A stretch of DNA of 64,000 nt from Chitinophagaceae bacterium IBVUCB2 (GTDB taxonomy: Bacteria > Bacteroidota > Bacteroidia > Chitinophagales > Chitinophagaceae): NCBI GenBank assembly GCA_002127295.1, contig NFUV01000001.1, positions 806,001 through 870,000 on the forward strand. Direction: 5' to 3'. The notes below the pieces were generated by a model, which was not told where the DNA came from, ran no database searches, and was given only the letters and a program-made list of their open reading frames with translations. A program made the position numbers and the translations under genes. The first letter of the stretch is position 1. The number at the start of each line of letters is the position of its first letter. Positions 1 through 8,402 of the stretch are shown here, piece by piece.

Positions 1-336
1 TTCCATCTCCGGTGGTATAGCACGGCTGATGATCAAGAAAACTGTTCTGTTTGATTTGACCACTTCATCTGCATCCGGTATTTGCCGGATCACACTTAAG
101 GGCCGCATCGTATCTACATAAACCGAATCCTGAATTTCCACATCGAAGCCTGCTTTCTTTAGTAGAACTTTTGCTTCTTCATAACTTTTGCCAGCAACCG
201 ATGGAACGGTGGCCGCTTTTCCATGCCCGGTAAGCCAATTCAATGAAAGCAGGAATAAAGCAAAAATGGCAATGGCTAGAATAATACCCGTTAGGATATT
301 AACCCACAAAGGACGATGTGTAAGAAATTTAAACAC
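1..336 (-). CDS. PASTA-domain membrane protein (3' part cut by window edge)
   Basis: I read 112 codons here; the C-terminus lies outside the window. After a few basic residues there is one membrane segment (about residues 14-34, ILTGIILAIAIFALFLLSL), then an extracytoplasmic PASTA domain (VPSVAGKSYEEAKVLLKKAGF) and the beginning of a second repeat. PASTA domains bind peptidoglycan or its precursors. The start is GTG at 336: there is a stop codon a few codons upstream and no ATG. The gene begins 33 nt after the ddl stop codon on the same strand, so the two probably share a transcript and both serve the cell wall. It has no kinase domain in the visible part, so it is not a complete PASTA kinase. 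The PASTA call is by motif; the exact function is unknown. Confidence 0.75.
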   Translation of the reverse strand, partial: MFKFLTHRPLWVNILTGIILAIAIFALFLLSLNWLTGHGKAATVPSVAGKSYEEAKVLLKKAGFDVEIQDSVYVDTMRPLSVIRQIPDADEVVKSNRTVFLIISRAIPPEME

Positions 337-368
337 AGTGTGATTTTTGAATTTTTATTAATTCAATT

Positions 369-1358
369 CTATTTCAAGGCTTCCTGAACTAATTTAGTAT
401 AAAACTCTTTTAGACTCCAGCCCATCGCTTTTACCTGTTGCGGCACAATACTAGCTTCACTTTGCCCGGGTATTGTATTTACTTCAAGCATATAGGGCTG
501 TCCTTTTTCTTCGTTATAAATAAAATCAATCCGTACAACCCCTTTACAATTGAAAACCGAATATACTTTTTTGGCGGTGTCTCTGATTTTATCAGCAACT
601 GCTTCGTCCAGTATAGCAGGTGTAGTTTCAGTTGATTTGCCCTGGTATTTAGCCTCAAAGTCAAAAAAAGCTTTATCTGCATCTGCTTTTACTTCTGTAA
701 GTGGTAATACGATAATATTTCCCTGAGATTTAAAAACACCCACCGTAAATTCTCTTCCGCTAATCATTTCCTCAATCAATACCTGGTCATCTTCTTTAAA
801 TGCTTTTTCAATAGCAGCCTCAAGTCCATCAGCTGGGCTGGTTACTTTCGACATTCCAATACTTGAGCCCCCATTATTTGGTTTGATGAAAACCGGAAAA
901 TTCAGATTATTTATTACATCATCAGTAGTGCCAACAGAGTCCTTAATCATTATAACTGATTTTGCAACCTGAATGCCCGATGTACCGGCTATTGCTGTGG
1001 CATATCTTTTATTAAAAGTTAGTGCAGAAGTTGCCGCATCGCAACCAGTATAAGGGATTTTCAGAGTATCAAAATAGCCTTGTAGTTTACCGTCTTCTCC
1101 CGGGGTTCCATGCATACCGATAAATACGGCTTCAAAATTTATTTTCTGATTATCAATTTGTAAAGAGAAATCATTTTTATCTACTTCGAGCTTGCGTCCA
1201 TCGGATAGTTCATAAAACCATCCTAGCGGGTTAATGTCGATTTTATAAACATTGAAATGATTGCGGTCAAGATTATTATCGATGGTAACTGCAGATTTAT
1301 AAGAGATTACCGCCTCGCCTGAAAAACCTCCGGTTACGAGGGCTATGTTTTTCTTCAT
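369..1358 (-). CDS. ddl: D-alanine--D-alanine ligase
   Basis: ATP-grasp ligase that joins two D-alanines for the peptidoglycan stem peptide; cytoplasmic. The 329 residues match the family's usual length. Visible motifs are the N-terminal GGFSGEAVIS loop (about residues 10-19), GMHGTPGEDG (81-90, substrate binding), the ATP-grasp loop FIKPNNGGSSIGMSK (157-171), REFTVGVF, and the C-terminal metal/phosphate site VVRIDFIY followed by MLEVNTIPGQSE. The PASTA protein gene follows 33 nt downstream. The upstream 305 nt hold a terminator for the preceding ferredoxin gene, so ddl must have its own promoter; I could not place it with confidence. Confidence 0.95.
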   Translation of the reverse strand: MKKNIALVTGGFSGEAVISYKSAVTIDNNLDRNHFNVYKIDINPLGWFYELSDGRKLEVDKNDFSLQIDNQKINFEAVFIGMHGTPGEDGKLQGYFDTLKIPYTGCDAATSALTFNKRYATAIAGTSGIQVAKSVIMIKDSVGTTDDVINNLNFPVFIKPNNGGSSIGMSKVTSPADGLEAAIEKAFKEDDQVLIEEMISGREFTVGVFKSQGNIIVLPLTEVKADADKAFFDFEAKYQGKSTETTPAILDEAVADKIRDTAKKVYSVFNCKGVVRIDFIYNEEKGQPYMLEVNTIPGQSEASIVPQQVKAMGWSLKEFYTKLVQEALK

Positions 1359-1494
1359 GTAGGTTATTATGTGTTAACAGTGCAAATATTGCAGAAAAAA
1401 TTAAGATGCCCAACCTAAAGAGAATGAATCAAACAGCATTAACAAAAAATATCATAATCTAATAGTAAAAAGGCATATACAGGGGGAAAATAAG

Positions 1495-1526
1495 AAAGGT
1501 GAAGGCCGTTTCTCCTTCACCTTTTT
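1495..1526. terminator. Intrinsic terminator hairpin in the 1359-1663 gap
   Basis: A perfect 11-bp inverted repeat (AAAGGTGAAGG and CCTTCACCTTT) encloses an 8-nt loop and is followed by T residues on the plus strand. It lies downstream of the ferredoxin gene and upstream of ddl, both on the minus strand, so it most likely ends ferredoxin transcription. I see nothing else convincing in this 305-nt gap. Confidence 0.7.
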
Positions 1527-1663
1527 ACGACGGGAAATATCACCCGCCACTCTTTAGGCAGCTTTCACTGCTACATATCTATTACGATATACTTGTAAGT
1601 TATATAAAAACTAAGCCAAAAGCCTTTTTAAAGAGCATAAATTATGCACACCCGCAGCACAAA

Positions 1664-2011
1664 TTACAGGTGCATCAGTTCTTTTTTGGCTAATAATTGC
1701 TCTACAGTTTCCTGGTACATTTCATCAGGTACACAACAATCAACAGGGCAAACAGCAGCACATTGCGGCTCCTCGTGAAATCCCTGGCACTCTGTGCATT
1801 TATTTGGTGTTATGTAATAAGTATCAACGGATACCGGAGCATTTTTTTGGTCAGCATCCACAACGGTACCATCCAGGAGTGTAAAAGGACCTTTCACGGA
1901 TGTTCCATCGGCGACGGCCCATTCCACGCCGCCTTCATAAATAGCATTGTTTGGACATTCTGGCTCGCAAGCCCCGCAGTTTATACATTCATCAGTTATC
2001 TTAATTGCCAT
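1664..2011 (-). CDS. 2[4Fe-4S] ferredoxin
   Basis: Small electron carrier, 115 residues, cytoplasmic. It has two cluster motifs: Cys9-x2-Cys12-x2-Cys15-x3-Cys19-Pro, and Cys72-x2-Cys75-x8-Cys84-x3-Cys88-Pro. Between them is an insertion of about 50 residues, as in the long 2[4Fe-4S] ferredoxins. The longer spacing in the second motif is typical of 2[4Fe-4S] ferredoxins of the Alvin/Chromatium type; this subtype is inference. The gene is divergent from the acyl-CoA reductase gene and shares a 152-nt promoter region with it. That context suggests the two may be expressed together, although LuxC-type reductases use NADPH rather than ferredoxin. Confidence 0.92.
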   Translation of the reverse strand: MAIKITDECINCGACEPECPNNAIYEGGVEWAVADGTSVKGPFTLLDGTVVDADQKNAPVSVDTYYITPNKCTECQGFHEEPQCAAVCPVDCCVPDEMYQETVEQLLAKKELMHL

Positions 2012-2042
2012 ATCGGTTCTTATTTTTTGGGTTCAGGTTATT

Positions 2043-2126
2043 CCCGGCACAAATTAATATCTTTTATTGAGCCGGTCAGCTTCTGGTAAATTTTTTACGG
2101 TGTCAACTTCGTTAATTTGCACCGGG
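2043..2126. promoter_or_regulatory. Mirror-like divergent promoter region
   Basis: Two 15-nt segments face outward: TTAATTTGTGCCGGG read on the minus strand (2057-2043) and TTAATTTGCACCGGG on the plus strand (2112-2126). They agree at 13 of 15 positions. Each contains TTAATTTG, which matches the Bacteroidota -7 element TAnnTTTG at 7 of 8 bases. They lie about 39 nt upstream of the ferredoxin and acyl-CoA reductase starts respectively. I read them as paired divergent promoters, possibly with a shared operator in the GxxCCGGG part. Confidence 0.4.
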
Positions 2127-2163
2127 TAAAATTTAAGGCGTTTTGCGAAAATAATTTATTGGA

Positions 2164-3162
2164 ATGAATTTACAACATCGTATTGATTTAATGGTTCGGC
2201 TAGGGCAATATATTTTGGCCAATGGCGAAGAATGGAAGGCTGCAAAAGAAAAAGCATCGTATGAGAACGGGTGGTTCATTCCTGCATTTATTGATTTGTC
2301 CGTACAACATATAGCCAACTCTTTTTTACAACCATCCACCTTAAAAGAATGGACAAAAAAATATTCTTTATCGCCCAATCCCCTGGATTCAAAAAAATTA
2401 GGCATTGTAATGGCGGGTAATATTCCTCTCGTAGGATTTCATGATTTTCTTTGTGTGTTCATTGCCGGTCATAGGGCTATTATAAAACCATCATCCAGGG
2501 ACCAGACATTAATAAAACATCTTGCACAAAAGATAATTGAATGGCAGCCGGAAGCGGTTAACTATGTTCAATTTGCAGAAATATTGAAAGATTGTGACGC
2601 TTATATAGCAACAGGCAGTAATAATTCCTCCCGGTACTTTGAGTACTATTTTGCTAAATATCCGCATATCATTCGTAAAAACAGAACATCAGTGGCCATA
2701 CTTACGGGTAAAGAAACAGCCACTGAACTTGAAAAATTGGCAGATGATGTGCATTTATATTTTGGATTAGGTTGTCGAAATGTCACCAAGATTTATGTGC
2801 CGGAAGAATATGATTTTATCCCATTGCTGGAAGCCTTTAAGAAATACAGCTACCTGGCAGATCATCATAAGTATAAAAATAATTTCGATTATAACCTGGC
2901 TATTCACCTCCTGAACAAAAAGTATTACATGACAAATGGGTCTATTTTGTTAATCGAAGAAACGGCATTGTTCTCTCCTATCAGTCAGTTGAATTACGAA
3001 TTTTATACAGACATAACTACACTCCGTGCAACAATGCAGGGCAATCTTGAGTTGCAATGTGTAGTAGGTGAAGGGAATACCGGCTTTGGAGATGGACAAT
3101 CCCCTTCAGTTTCTGATTATGCAGACGGCATTGATACTCTGGATTTTTTATCCAAACTATAA
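2164..3162 (+). CDS. Acyl-CoA reductase, LuxC family
   Basis: 332 residues with the aldehyde-dehydrogenase-like fold of LuxC acyl-CoA reductases, which reduce fatty acyl thioesters to aldehydes. Visible landmarks are the nucleotide-binding segment GIVMAGNIPLVGFHDF (80-95), IIKPSSRDQ (106-114), the ATGSNNSSRYFEYYF segment (149-163) and the presumed catalytic cysteine Cys204 in FGLGCRNVTKIYVP. The C-terminal GEGNTGFGDGQSPS is also typical. No luciferase genes are nearby, so this is not a lux operon. Bacteroidota commonly carry this lone gene divergent from a ferredoxin gene. The physiological substrate is unknown. Confidence 0.85.
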   Translation: MNLQHRIDLMVRLGQYILANGEEWKAAKEKASYENGWFIPAFIDLSVQHIANSFLQPSTLKEWTKKYSLSPNPLDSKKLGIVMAGNIPLVGFHDFLCVFIAGHRAIIKPSSRDQTLIKHLAQKIIEWQPEAVNYVQFAEILKDCDAYIATGSNNSSRYFEYYFAKYPHIIRKNRTSVAILTGKETATELEKLADDVHLYFGLGCRNVTKIYVPEEYDFIPLLEAFKKYSYLADHHKYKNNFDYNLAIHLLNKKYYMTNGSILLIEETALFSPISQLNYEFYTDITTLRATMQGNLELQCVVGEGNTGFGDGQSPSVSDYADGIDTLDFLSKL

Positions 3163-3199
3163 CACACTAGCAAAAACCAGAAAATCTTAATAAATTTAC

Positions 3200-3276
3200 A
3201 AGACCATAAAGTACGAAGGTCTTAGTAAAGATTTGTTAAACTAAACTGTTGGTAACGAACAATAACCTGACAGTTT
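3200..3276. repeat. Two inverted repeats upstream of the HtrA gene
   Basis: Within the 195-nt gap before htrA, AAGACC (3200-3205) pairs with GGTCTT (3218-3223), and AAACTGT (3243-3249) pairs with ACAGTTT (3270-3276). The first may be a weak terminator for the reductase gene. The second is in the promoter-proximal region of a stress protease gene and could be an operator. Neither matches a site I know. Confidence 0.3.
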
Positions 3277-3357
3277 GTTATTTTGTAAAGTAAAGGCATA
3301 GGATTTGACTAATCGTACTCCGGCTATTAAGTAACAATCATTAAAGTATTAAGAACT

Positions 3358-4872
3358 ATGAAACTTAAACAAATTCTTTTAATCGTAGCAATAAGTGCTG
3401 TTTCCGCAGTAACAAGTGTGTGGGTTTATAGCAAAGTGGCTCCCGGCCAAACATCGTTTGTTCAAACAGCTGATGGTAAATTGCCCATTAACTATGCAGG
3501 GTATTTTGATAATATAGCAGGTGGAGCTGCTGCGGAGCCGATTGATTTTACAAAGGCAGCGAATGCAGCAGTACCCGCTGTAGTTCATATAAAAACAAAA
3601 ATTCCTGCAAAAAAAGTAAGTAACCGCTTAGGAAGAAATAATGGCGGTGGTATGGATGATTTTTTTGAGCAATTCTTTGGACCGCAAGTACAGCAGGAAC
3701 AAAGAGCATCTGGTAGTGGAGTAATTATTAGTGAAGATGGTTATATCGTTACTAACAACCACGTTATTTCTGATGGTGGAGATGGTGTGGCCGACGAGAT
3801 TAATGTAACCCTCAGCAATAAAAAGATTTATAAAGCAAGAATTATCGGAAGAGATCCCAGCAGTGATATTGCTGTTTTGAAAATCGACGGCAAAGCACTT
3901 CCATTTATGCTGTATGGCAATTCTGACAATGTTAAACTGGGTCAATGGGTGCTTGCAATAGGTTATCCTCTTACATTGGAAGCAACTGTAACTGCAGGTA
4001 TCGTTAGTGCTAAAGGAAGATCGATCGGTATTAATGCCCGTCAAAGCCAAACACCAATTGAATCATTCATTCAAACAGATGCTGCCGTAAACCAGGGAAA
4101 TAGCGGCGGTGCTTTAATTAGCACAGAAGGTTTACTCGTAGGTATCAACTCAGCCATTTATGCTCCAACAGGTACATATGCAGGTTATTCCTTTGCAATA
4201 CCGGTTAACATCGTTAAGAAAATTGTGAATGACCTGATTGAATTTGGATCAGTAAAAAGAGGTTTTATTGGCATCAGCTATCCTTCATCTGAAACTGAAA
4301 ACGAAAAATTAGTTAAAGGAGCCGGCGTTGCTGATGGCCAGGGAGTGTATGTAACACTAGTGCCTACTGATGGAGCAGCCGCTACGGCAGGATTAAAAAA
4401 AGGAGATATTATTACCAAGATCAATAACAATGCAGTTTCTTCCGGATTAGAAATGAGTGCACAAATAGCAAGTTTTAAACCCGGGGATAAAGTGAGCATG
4501 GTATATATCAGAAGCAATAAAGAATATACAACTACCATTACCCTAAAAGAATCTGCAGGAAAAACAGAAGTAGCATCCGCCAGTAACCTGAGTGTAATAC
4601 TGGGTGCTGAACTAGAAGCGTTGGATAAAAAGAAAGCGACACAATATGAAATTGCCGGCGGTGTTGTTGTAAAGAAAATAATAAGCGGAGGTGCATTTAG
4701 TCAGACAAGAATGCAGGATGGCTTTATCATTACAAGTGTAAATGGTGTTGAAGTATCTTCCATAGAAGAACTTAGCAAAGCTATTATGGATCTTGACGGA
4801 AGAAGTGTTCAATTAGAGGGAATTTATCCCGGCTATGATGGAGTTTACAGGTATCCGCTGAATCTTGACTAA
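3358..4872 (+). CDS. htrA: Do-family (HtrA/DegP-like) periplasmic serine protease
   Basis: Envelope quality-control protease and chaperone. 504 residues: an N-terminal signal anchor (3-27), a trypsin-like domain (about 70-290) and two PDZ domains (about 300-395 and 405-500). The catalytic triad is visible as His135 (TNNHV), Asp170 (SSDIAVLK) and Ser249 (NQGNSGGAL). The LA-loop region (85-118) is rich in Gly, Phe and Gln, as in DegP. The start gives a normal signal sequence directly at the N-terminus. The gene stands alone; a long hairpin follows it and separates it from the convergent amylase gene. Confidence 0.95.
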   Translation: MKLKQILLIVAISAVSAVTSVWVYSKVAPGQTSFVQTADGKLPINYAGYFDNIAGGAAAEPIDFTKAANAAVPAVVHIKTKIPAKKVSNRLGRNNGGGMDDFFEQFFGPQVQQEQRASGSGVIISEDGYIVTNNHVISDGGDGVADEINVTLSNKKIYKARIIGRDPSSDIAVLKIDGKALPFMLYGNSDNVKLGQWVLAIGYPLTLEATVTAGIVSAKGRSIGINARQSQTPIESFIQTDAAVNQGNSGGALISTEGLLVGINSAIYAPTGTYAGYSFAIPVNIVKKIVNDLIEFGSVKRGFIGISYPSSETENEKLVKGAGVADGQGVYVTLVPTDGAAATAGLKKGDIITKINNNAVSSGLEMSAQIASFKPGDKVSMVYIRSNKEYTTTITLKESAGKTEVASASNLSVILGAELEALDKKKATQYEIAGGVVVKKIISGGAFSQTRMQDGFIITSVNGVEVSSIEELSKAIMDLDGRSVQLEGIYPGYDGVYRYPLNLD

Positions 4873-4894
4873 GCTTCAAGCAGCTTTAACTATA

Positions 4895-4930
4895 AAAAGA
4901 AAAGACATCTTAACCGATGTCTTTTCTTTT
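4895..4930. terminator. Bidirectional terminator between htrA and the amylase gene
   Basis: A 15-bp perfect stem (AAAAGAAAAGACATC with GATGTCTTTTCTTTT) has a 6-nt loop. It has T-rich tails on both strands and lies between convergent genes. Confidence 0.85.
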
Positions 4931-4946
4931 GCTTTATAAACTGATA

Positions 4947-6332
4947 TTATTTTTCGTAAACCAGGTATTCCCATCCTTGCATTTCAAAACTTTTTTCTGA
5001 TGTAAAATCATTAGCAGCACCAGAGAAAACATTTTTATATACCCCTTTCACATTTTCATCCACTATTTCAAAATGAATATCCTTTTGAGCTGAAAGATTT
5101 AAAATTACTAATACCTCTCTCCCATCCTTTTTTCTCAAAAAAGCGAATATGTTTTTTGGTGCTGTTGTTTTAATTCGGAATGTTTGAACAGATGGATCAC
5201 CAGAACGTAACGCCGGATTATTAATTTTCAGCTTTAGTAAGCTGGAATAAAAAGGAGTCATTGCATTATCAGTTCCACGTATTGTATCCTTATCAAAAAA
5301 AGCAATTCGTTTTAAATTACCAATTTCCTGGCCCGAGTATAAAAGAGGAACCCCATTCCAGGTGCAACTGAATACAGCGAGTGCCTTGGCCATATCACCG
5401 TATTTTTCATATTCAGTACCATTCCAGCTATTTTCATCATGGTTGGTGGTAAACCATGCCCGCATAGTACTATCACCCAAATCATCATATTTTTTTAACA
5501 CTGTAGTCAACGTATCAATCGAAAGTTTATCCTGGTAGAAATCCTTCGCCTTGTGCATCCATGTCCAGGTGTAGCTGGCATCAAATGCTTCTCCATATTC
5601 CGGCTTTTCCAGCTCATCAAATTCGCCTAGCCAGAATAGTGGTTTTATTGCATCTAATTCTTGTCTTGCTTCTTTCCAAAAGTCCAGCTCTACCCAAAAA
5701 GCAAGGTCGCAGCGAAAGCCATCAATATCACATTCGTTAATCCAAAATGCCATAGCGTCCTTCATCGCTTTTCTCAAAGCCGGGTTCTTAAAATCCAATT
5801 CAATAATATCATCCATACCAGAGGCTATCTTAAAATCTTTTGTAGCAGAATCTTTTTGATAATATTCAGGATGTTCAGTTGTCCATTTATGATCCCATCC
5901 GGTATGATTGGCTACCCAGTCAATAATAACTTTAAAGCCCATTTCATGGGCCTGTTTAACCAGGCTCTTAAAATCTTCCAGTGTACCAAACTCAGGGTTA
6001 ATAGAAGTGTAATCTGAGCAGGCATAATAGCTTCCCAATGAGCCTTTCTTATTTTTTTGTGCAATAGGTGTTAGCGGCATAAACCACAGCGTCTTTACTC
6101 CCATATCTCTTAGCCTTGGCATCTGTGCTGCAAAAGCATTTAAGGTTCCTTCGGGAGTATACTGCCGCACATTTACTTCATAAATATTAGTTGTATGGAC
6201 CCAGCTCACAGGTTTGAATCTGTTTATCATACTGTTTTTATTTTTCGTGGTTTCATTATCATCTTTCTTCTTCATTAGTTTGCAGGAATTTATTAAACCT
6301 GTAAAACAAATGGCAAGCAAAAGAAATCGCAT
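4947..6332 (-). CDS. GH13 alpha-amylase-family lipoprotein
   Basis: Hydrolase or transglycosylase of alpha-glucans, probably anchored in the envelope. I start it at 6332, so that MRFLLLAICFTGLINSC forms a lipoprotein signal with Cys17. A longer in-frame reading (from 6413) would add 27 residues without signal character and would overlap the divergent ispH region. The 461 residues contain the GH13 regions: VIIDWVANH (region I), GFRCDLAFW with nucleophile Asp209, WLGEFDE with acid/base Glu237, and TTNHDENSW with Asp299. A C-terminal beta domain follows. Substrate specificity cannot be read from the sequence; starch or glycogen-like glucans are likely. An alpha-glucan phosphorylase gene lies 2 kb away. 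Confidence 0.88.
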   Translation of the reverse strand: MRFLLLAICFTGLINSCKLMKKKDDNETTKNKNSMINRFKPVSWVHTTNIYEVNVRQYTPEGTLNAFAAQMPRLRDMGVKTLWFMPLTPIAQKNKKGSLGSYYACSDYTSINPEFGTLEDFKSLVKQAHEMGFKVIIDWVANHTGWDHKWTTEHPEYYQKDSATKDFKIASGMDDIIELDFKNPALRKAMKDAMAFWINECDIDGFRCDLAFWVELDFWKEARQELDAIKPLFWLGEFDELEKPEYGEAFDASYTWTWMHKAKDFYQDKLSIDTLTTVLKKYDDLGDSTMRAWFTTNHDENSWNGTEYEKYGDMAKALAVFSCTWNGVPLLYSGQEIGNLKRIAFFDKDTIRGTDNAMTPFYSSLLKLKINNPALRSGDPSVQTFRIKTTAPKNIFAFLRKKDGREVLVILNLSAQKDIHFEIVDENVKGVYKNVFSGAANDFTSEKSFEMQGWEYLVYEK

Positions 6333-6416
6333 AGGTTGAACTTTTGCGGAAGATAATAAGAAGTTGGGAGTTTTTAAGTTGTATGAGCCTAACAAATGCA
6401 GAAACTGAAACACAAC

Positions 6417-6424
6417 TATCTTTG
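6417..6424 (+). promoter_or_regulatory. Bacteroidota -7 element before ispH
   Basis: TATCTTTG fits TAnnTTTG exactly. Only 4 nt separate it from the ATG at 6429, so a transcript from it would be leaderless or nearly so. I see no clear TTTG at 19-21 nt upstream. Confidence 0.45.
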
Positions 6425-6428
6425 CAGC

Positions 6429-7658
6429 ATGAAAAGTTTCGAGGTACCAATTATTTACCGCAGCCCTTTAATTTCTGCTATTAAAAAGAAGCGAAAAGAC
6501 AAGGACAAAATGAAGAAAGATTTTTCACCTACCTTCCTTGATTTTGGACCCGTCCATATTTACCTGGCAAGGCATTTTGGTTTTTGCTATGGAGTAGAAA
6601 ATGCAATAGAAATTGCTTTTAGAACAGTGGACGAAAATCCCGGAAAAAGAATATTCCTGCTAAGTGAAATGATACATAATCCACAGGTGAATGAGGATTT
6701 AAAATCGCATGGTGTTCAATTTCTACAAGATACATATGGCAAAGAGCTGATACCATTTTCAGAAATAACGAGTGATGATATTGTGTTAATACCAGCATTT
6801 GGTACTACGCTGGAAATTGAACAAAAATTACAGGCCAAAGGAATTCAGACTGAAAAATATAATACCACTTGCCCCTTTGTAGAAAAAGTGTGGAACCGGA
6901 GTGAAGCAATTGCCAAAAAAAATTACACCATAGTTATTCATGGCAAACCTACTCATGAAGAAACAAGGGCCACTTTTTCTCATGCCGCAGCCGGAGCCCC
7001 TGCTATTGTAGTAAAGGATATGTCTGAGGCAAAAAAATTAGCTGCTTATATTTCCGGAGAAAAGAATGCTGAAGATTTTTATATTGAGTTTAAAAATCAA
7101 TATTCCGAAAATTTTGATGTAGCAAAAGATTTGCAACGCATTGGTGTAGTGAATCAAACAACCATGCTTGCCAGCGATACTCAAGCTATTGCAGATTACC
7201 TGAAACAAGTGATTACCCAGCAATATCAACCGGCTATTACTGAAGAACGTTTTGCTGACACAAGAGATACACTTTGTTATGCCACCAACGATAATCAATC
7301 TGCTGTTACAGGAATGTTGGGCATGGAGGCTGATTTAGCTATTGTAGTTGGAGGATATAATTCATCCAACACATCGCACCTGGTAGAATTATGCGAAGAA
7401 AAAATTCCTACTTACTTTATAAATAGCGAGGAAAAAATTCTCTCTGCCAATAAGATACTCCATTATAATTTTCATAACCAGGAGGAAATACTGACAGCTA
7501 ACTATTTACCTTCTAAACAACCAGTAAAAATTCTAATAACCAGTGGTGCTTCCTGCCCGGATGCATTAGTAGAAAGTGTTATAAAAAAAATAACAGGATA
7601 TTATCCTGTTATTACTTCTATTGATGAGTTGATACTACAGTTTGAAAAAAAAACCTAA
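6429..7658 (+). CDS. ispH: 4-hydroxy-3-methylbut-2-enyl diphosphate reductase
   Basis: Last enzyme of the MEP isoprenoid pathway: reduces HMBPP to IPP and DMAPP with an iron-sulfur cluster. The three cluster cysteines are visible at Cys53 (HFGFCYG), Cys148 (NTTCPF) and Cys376 (SGASCPDA), numbered from the ATG at 6429. Family motifs EMIHNPQVNEDL and HGKPTHEETRAT are also present. The protein is 409 residues, longer than the roughly 310-residue E. coli enzyme because of an N-terminal extension (MKSFEVPIIYRSPLI) and insertions. From memory this extension is usual in Bacteroidota and supports this start; ATG 6510 is an alternative. Its stop overlaps the convergent gene at 7655 by 4 nt. Confidence 0.93.
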   Translation: MKSFEVPIIYRSPLISAIKKKRKDKDKMKKDFSPTFLDFGPVHIYLARHFGFCYGVENAIEIAFRTVDENPGKRIFLLSEMIHNPQVNEDLKSHGVQFLQDTYGKELIPFSEITSDDIVLIPAFGTTLEIEQKLQAKGIQTEKYNTTCPFVEKVWNRSEAIAKKNYTIVIHGKPTHEETRATFSHAAAGAPAIVVKDMSEAKKLAAYISGEKNAEDFYIEFKNQYSENFDVAKDLQRIGVVNQTTMLASDTQAIADYLKQVITQQYQPAITEERFADTRDTLCYATNDNQSAVTGMLGMEADLAIVVGGYNSSNTSHLVELCEEKIPTYFINSEEKILSANKILHYNFHNQEEILTANYLPSKQPVKILITSGASCPDALVESVIKKITGYYPVITSIDELILQFEKKT

Positions 7659-8362
7659 TAGGAATTATAATATTCTACTAAATTCTTTAAATCTTTTTCC
7701 TTGTTGCACTTAACATCATTAGAAGAGATGAATTTTATAATCTTTGCATCATTTTTAAAAGCCTCTACCAATGCAGAGCAATTCTTGGTTTGCTCATAAA
7801 GTAACTTGTTTGCATATATATAATAAATAGCGTCAGATTCAAATTTTTTCTGTGGCGGCGCATTAAAAACCTTATGCTCCTTTATAATGACCTTCATTTT
7901 TTTAAGCAAGCCGGCTTTTTTACCATCTGTGATAGCCTGGTAAAATTCGTTTTTATCATCTCCATAACCGGATACATAAACTGATTTATTCAATGGTGAT
8001 CTGTTATCTATAATTTCTAATTCCTTTACAGGAATTGCAACCATCTTTTCTTTTCCGTTTTCATCTCTGAAATGTATCTTACTCTCAAAAAAATTCACTT
8101 TTACCAGTACACTATCATAATTACTGTTGTCCTCCAATTTTATACGGGCATATAACCAATCTGAAGACAAATAAGGAGACCCTTCTACGTTAGCATATAT
8201 GTCGGGATTAAAAGCATCAACATTAGTTGCATTCTTAAGGTTAATTAAGAAAAAGTCGCCAGAATTCATATTCAGGCTTCCATGCAAACCACCTGACCCA
8301 ACCTGACCAATACTTGTTTGTAAGTAGAGGAGAGAAGACAGAATAAAGAATATCTGTTTCAT
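7655..8362 (-). CDS. Secreted protein of unknown function
   Basis: 235 residues with an N-terminal signal peptide (MKQIFFILSSLLYLQTSIGQ). The mature part begins with a Gly/Ser-rich segment and contains mixed alpha/beta sequence with no motif I recognise. Two cysteines near the C-terminus (NCSALVEAF and VKCNKEKD) could form a disulfide. The gene is monocistronic: its 3' end overlaps ispH by 4 nt in convergent orientation and it starts upstream of no other gene on its strand except after a 40-nt gap from the phosphorylase stop. Export is probable; function is unknown. Confidence 0.7.
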   Translation of the reverse strand: MKQIFFILSSLLYLQTSIGQVGSGGLHGSLNMNSGDFFLINLKNATNVDAFNPDIYANVEGSPYLSSDWLYARIKLEDNSNYDSVLVKVNFFESKIHFRDENGKEKMVAIPVKELEIIDNRSPLNKSVYVSGYGDDKNEFYQAITDGKKAGLLKKMKVIIKEHKVFNAPPQKKFESDAIYYIYANKLLYEQTKNCSALVEAFKNDAKIIKFISSNDVKCNKEKDLKNLVEYYNSY

Positions 8363-8402
8363 AAAATCAACATTTTAGTGTCAGTAAATTTATTGAAATT
8401 TT

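Noticed and set aside
1499-1693. 64-codon plus-strand frame in the gap before the ferredoxin gene
   Set aside because: It runs through the terminator hairpin and into the end of the ferredoxin gene on the other strand.
2164-3162. lux-type bioluminescence operon
   Set aside because: Only a LuxC-like reductase is present; no luciferase or synthetase genes are near.
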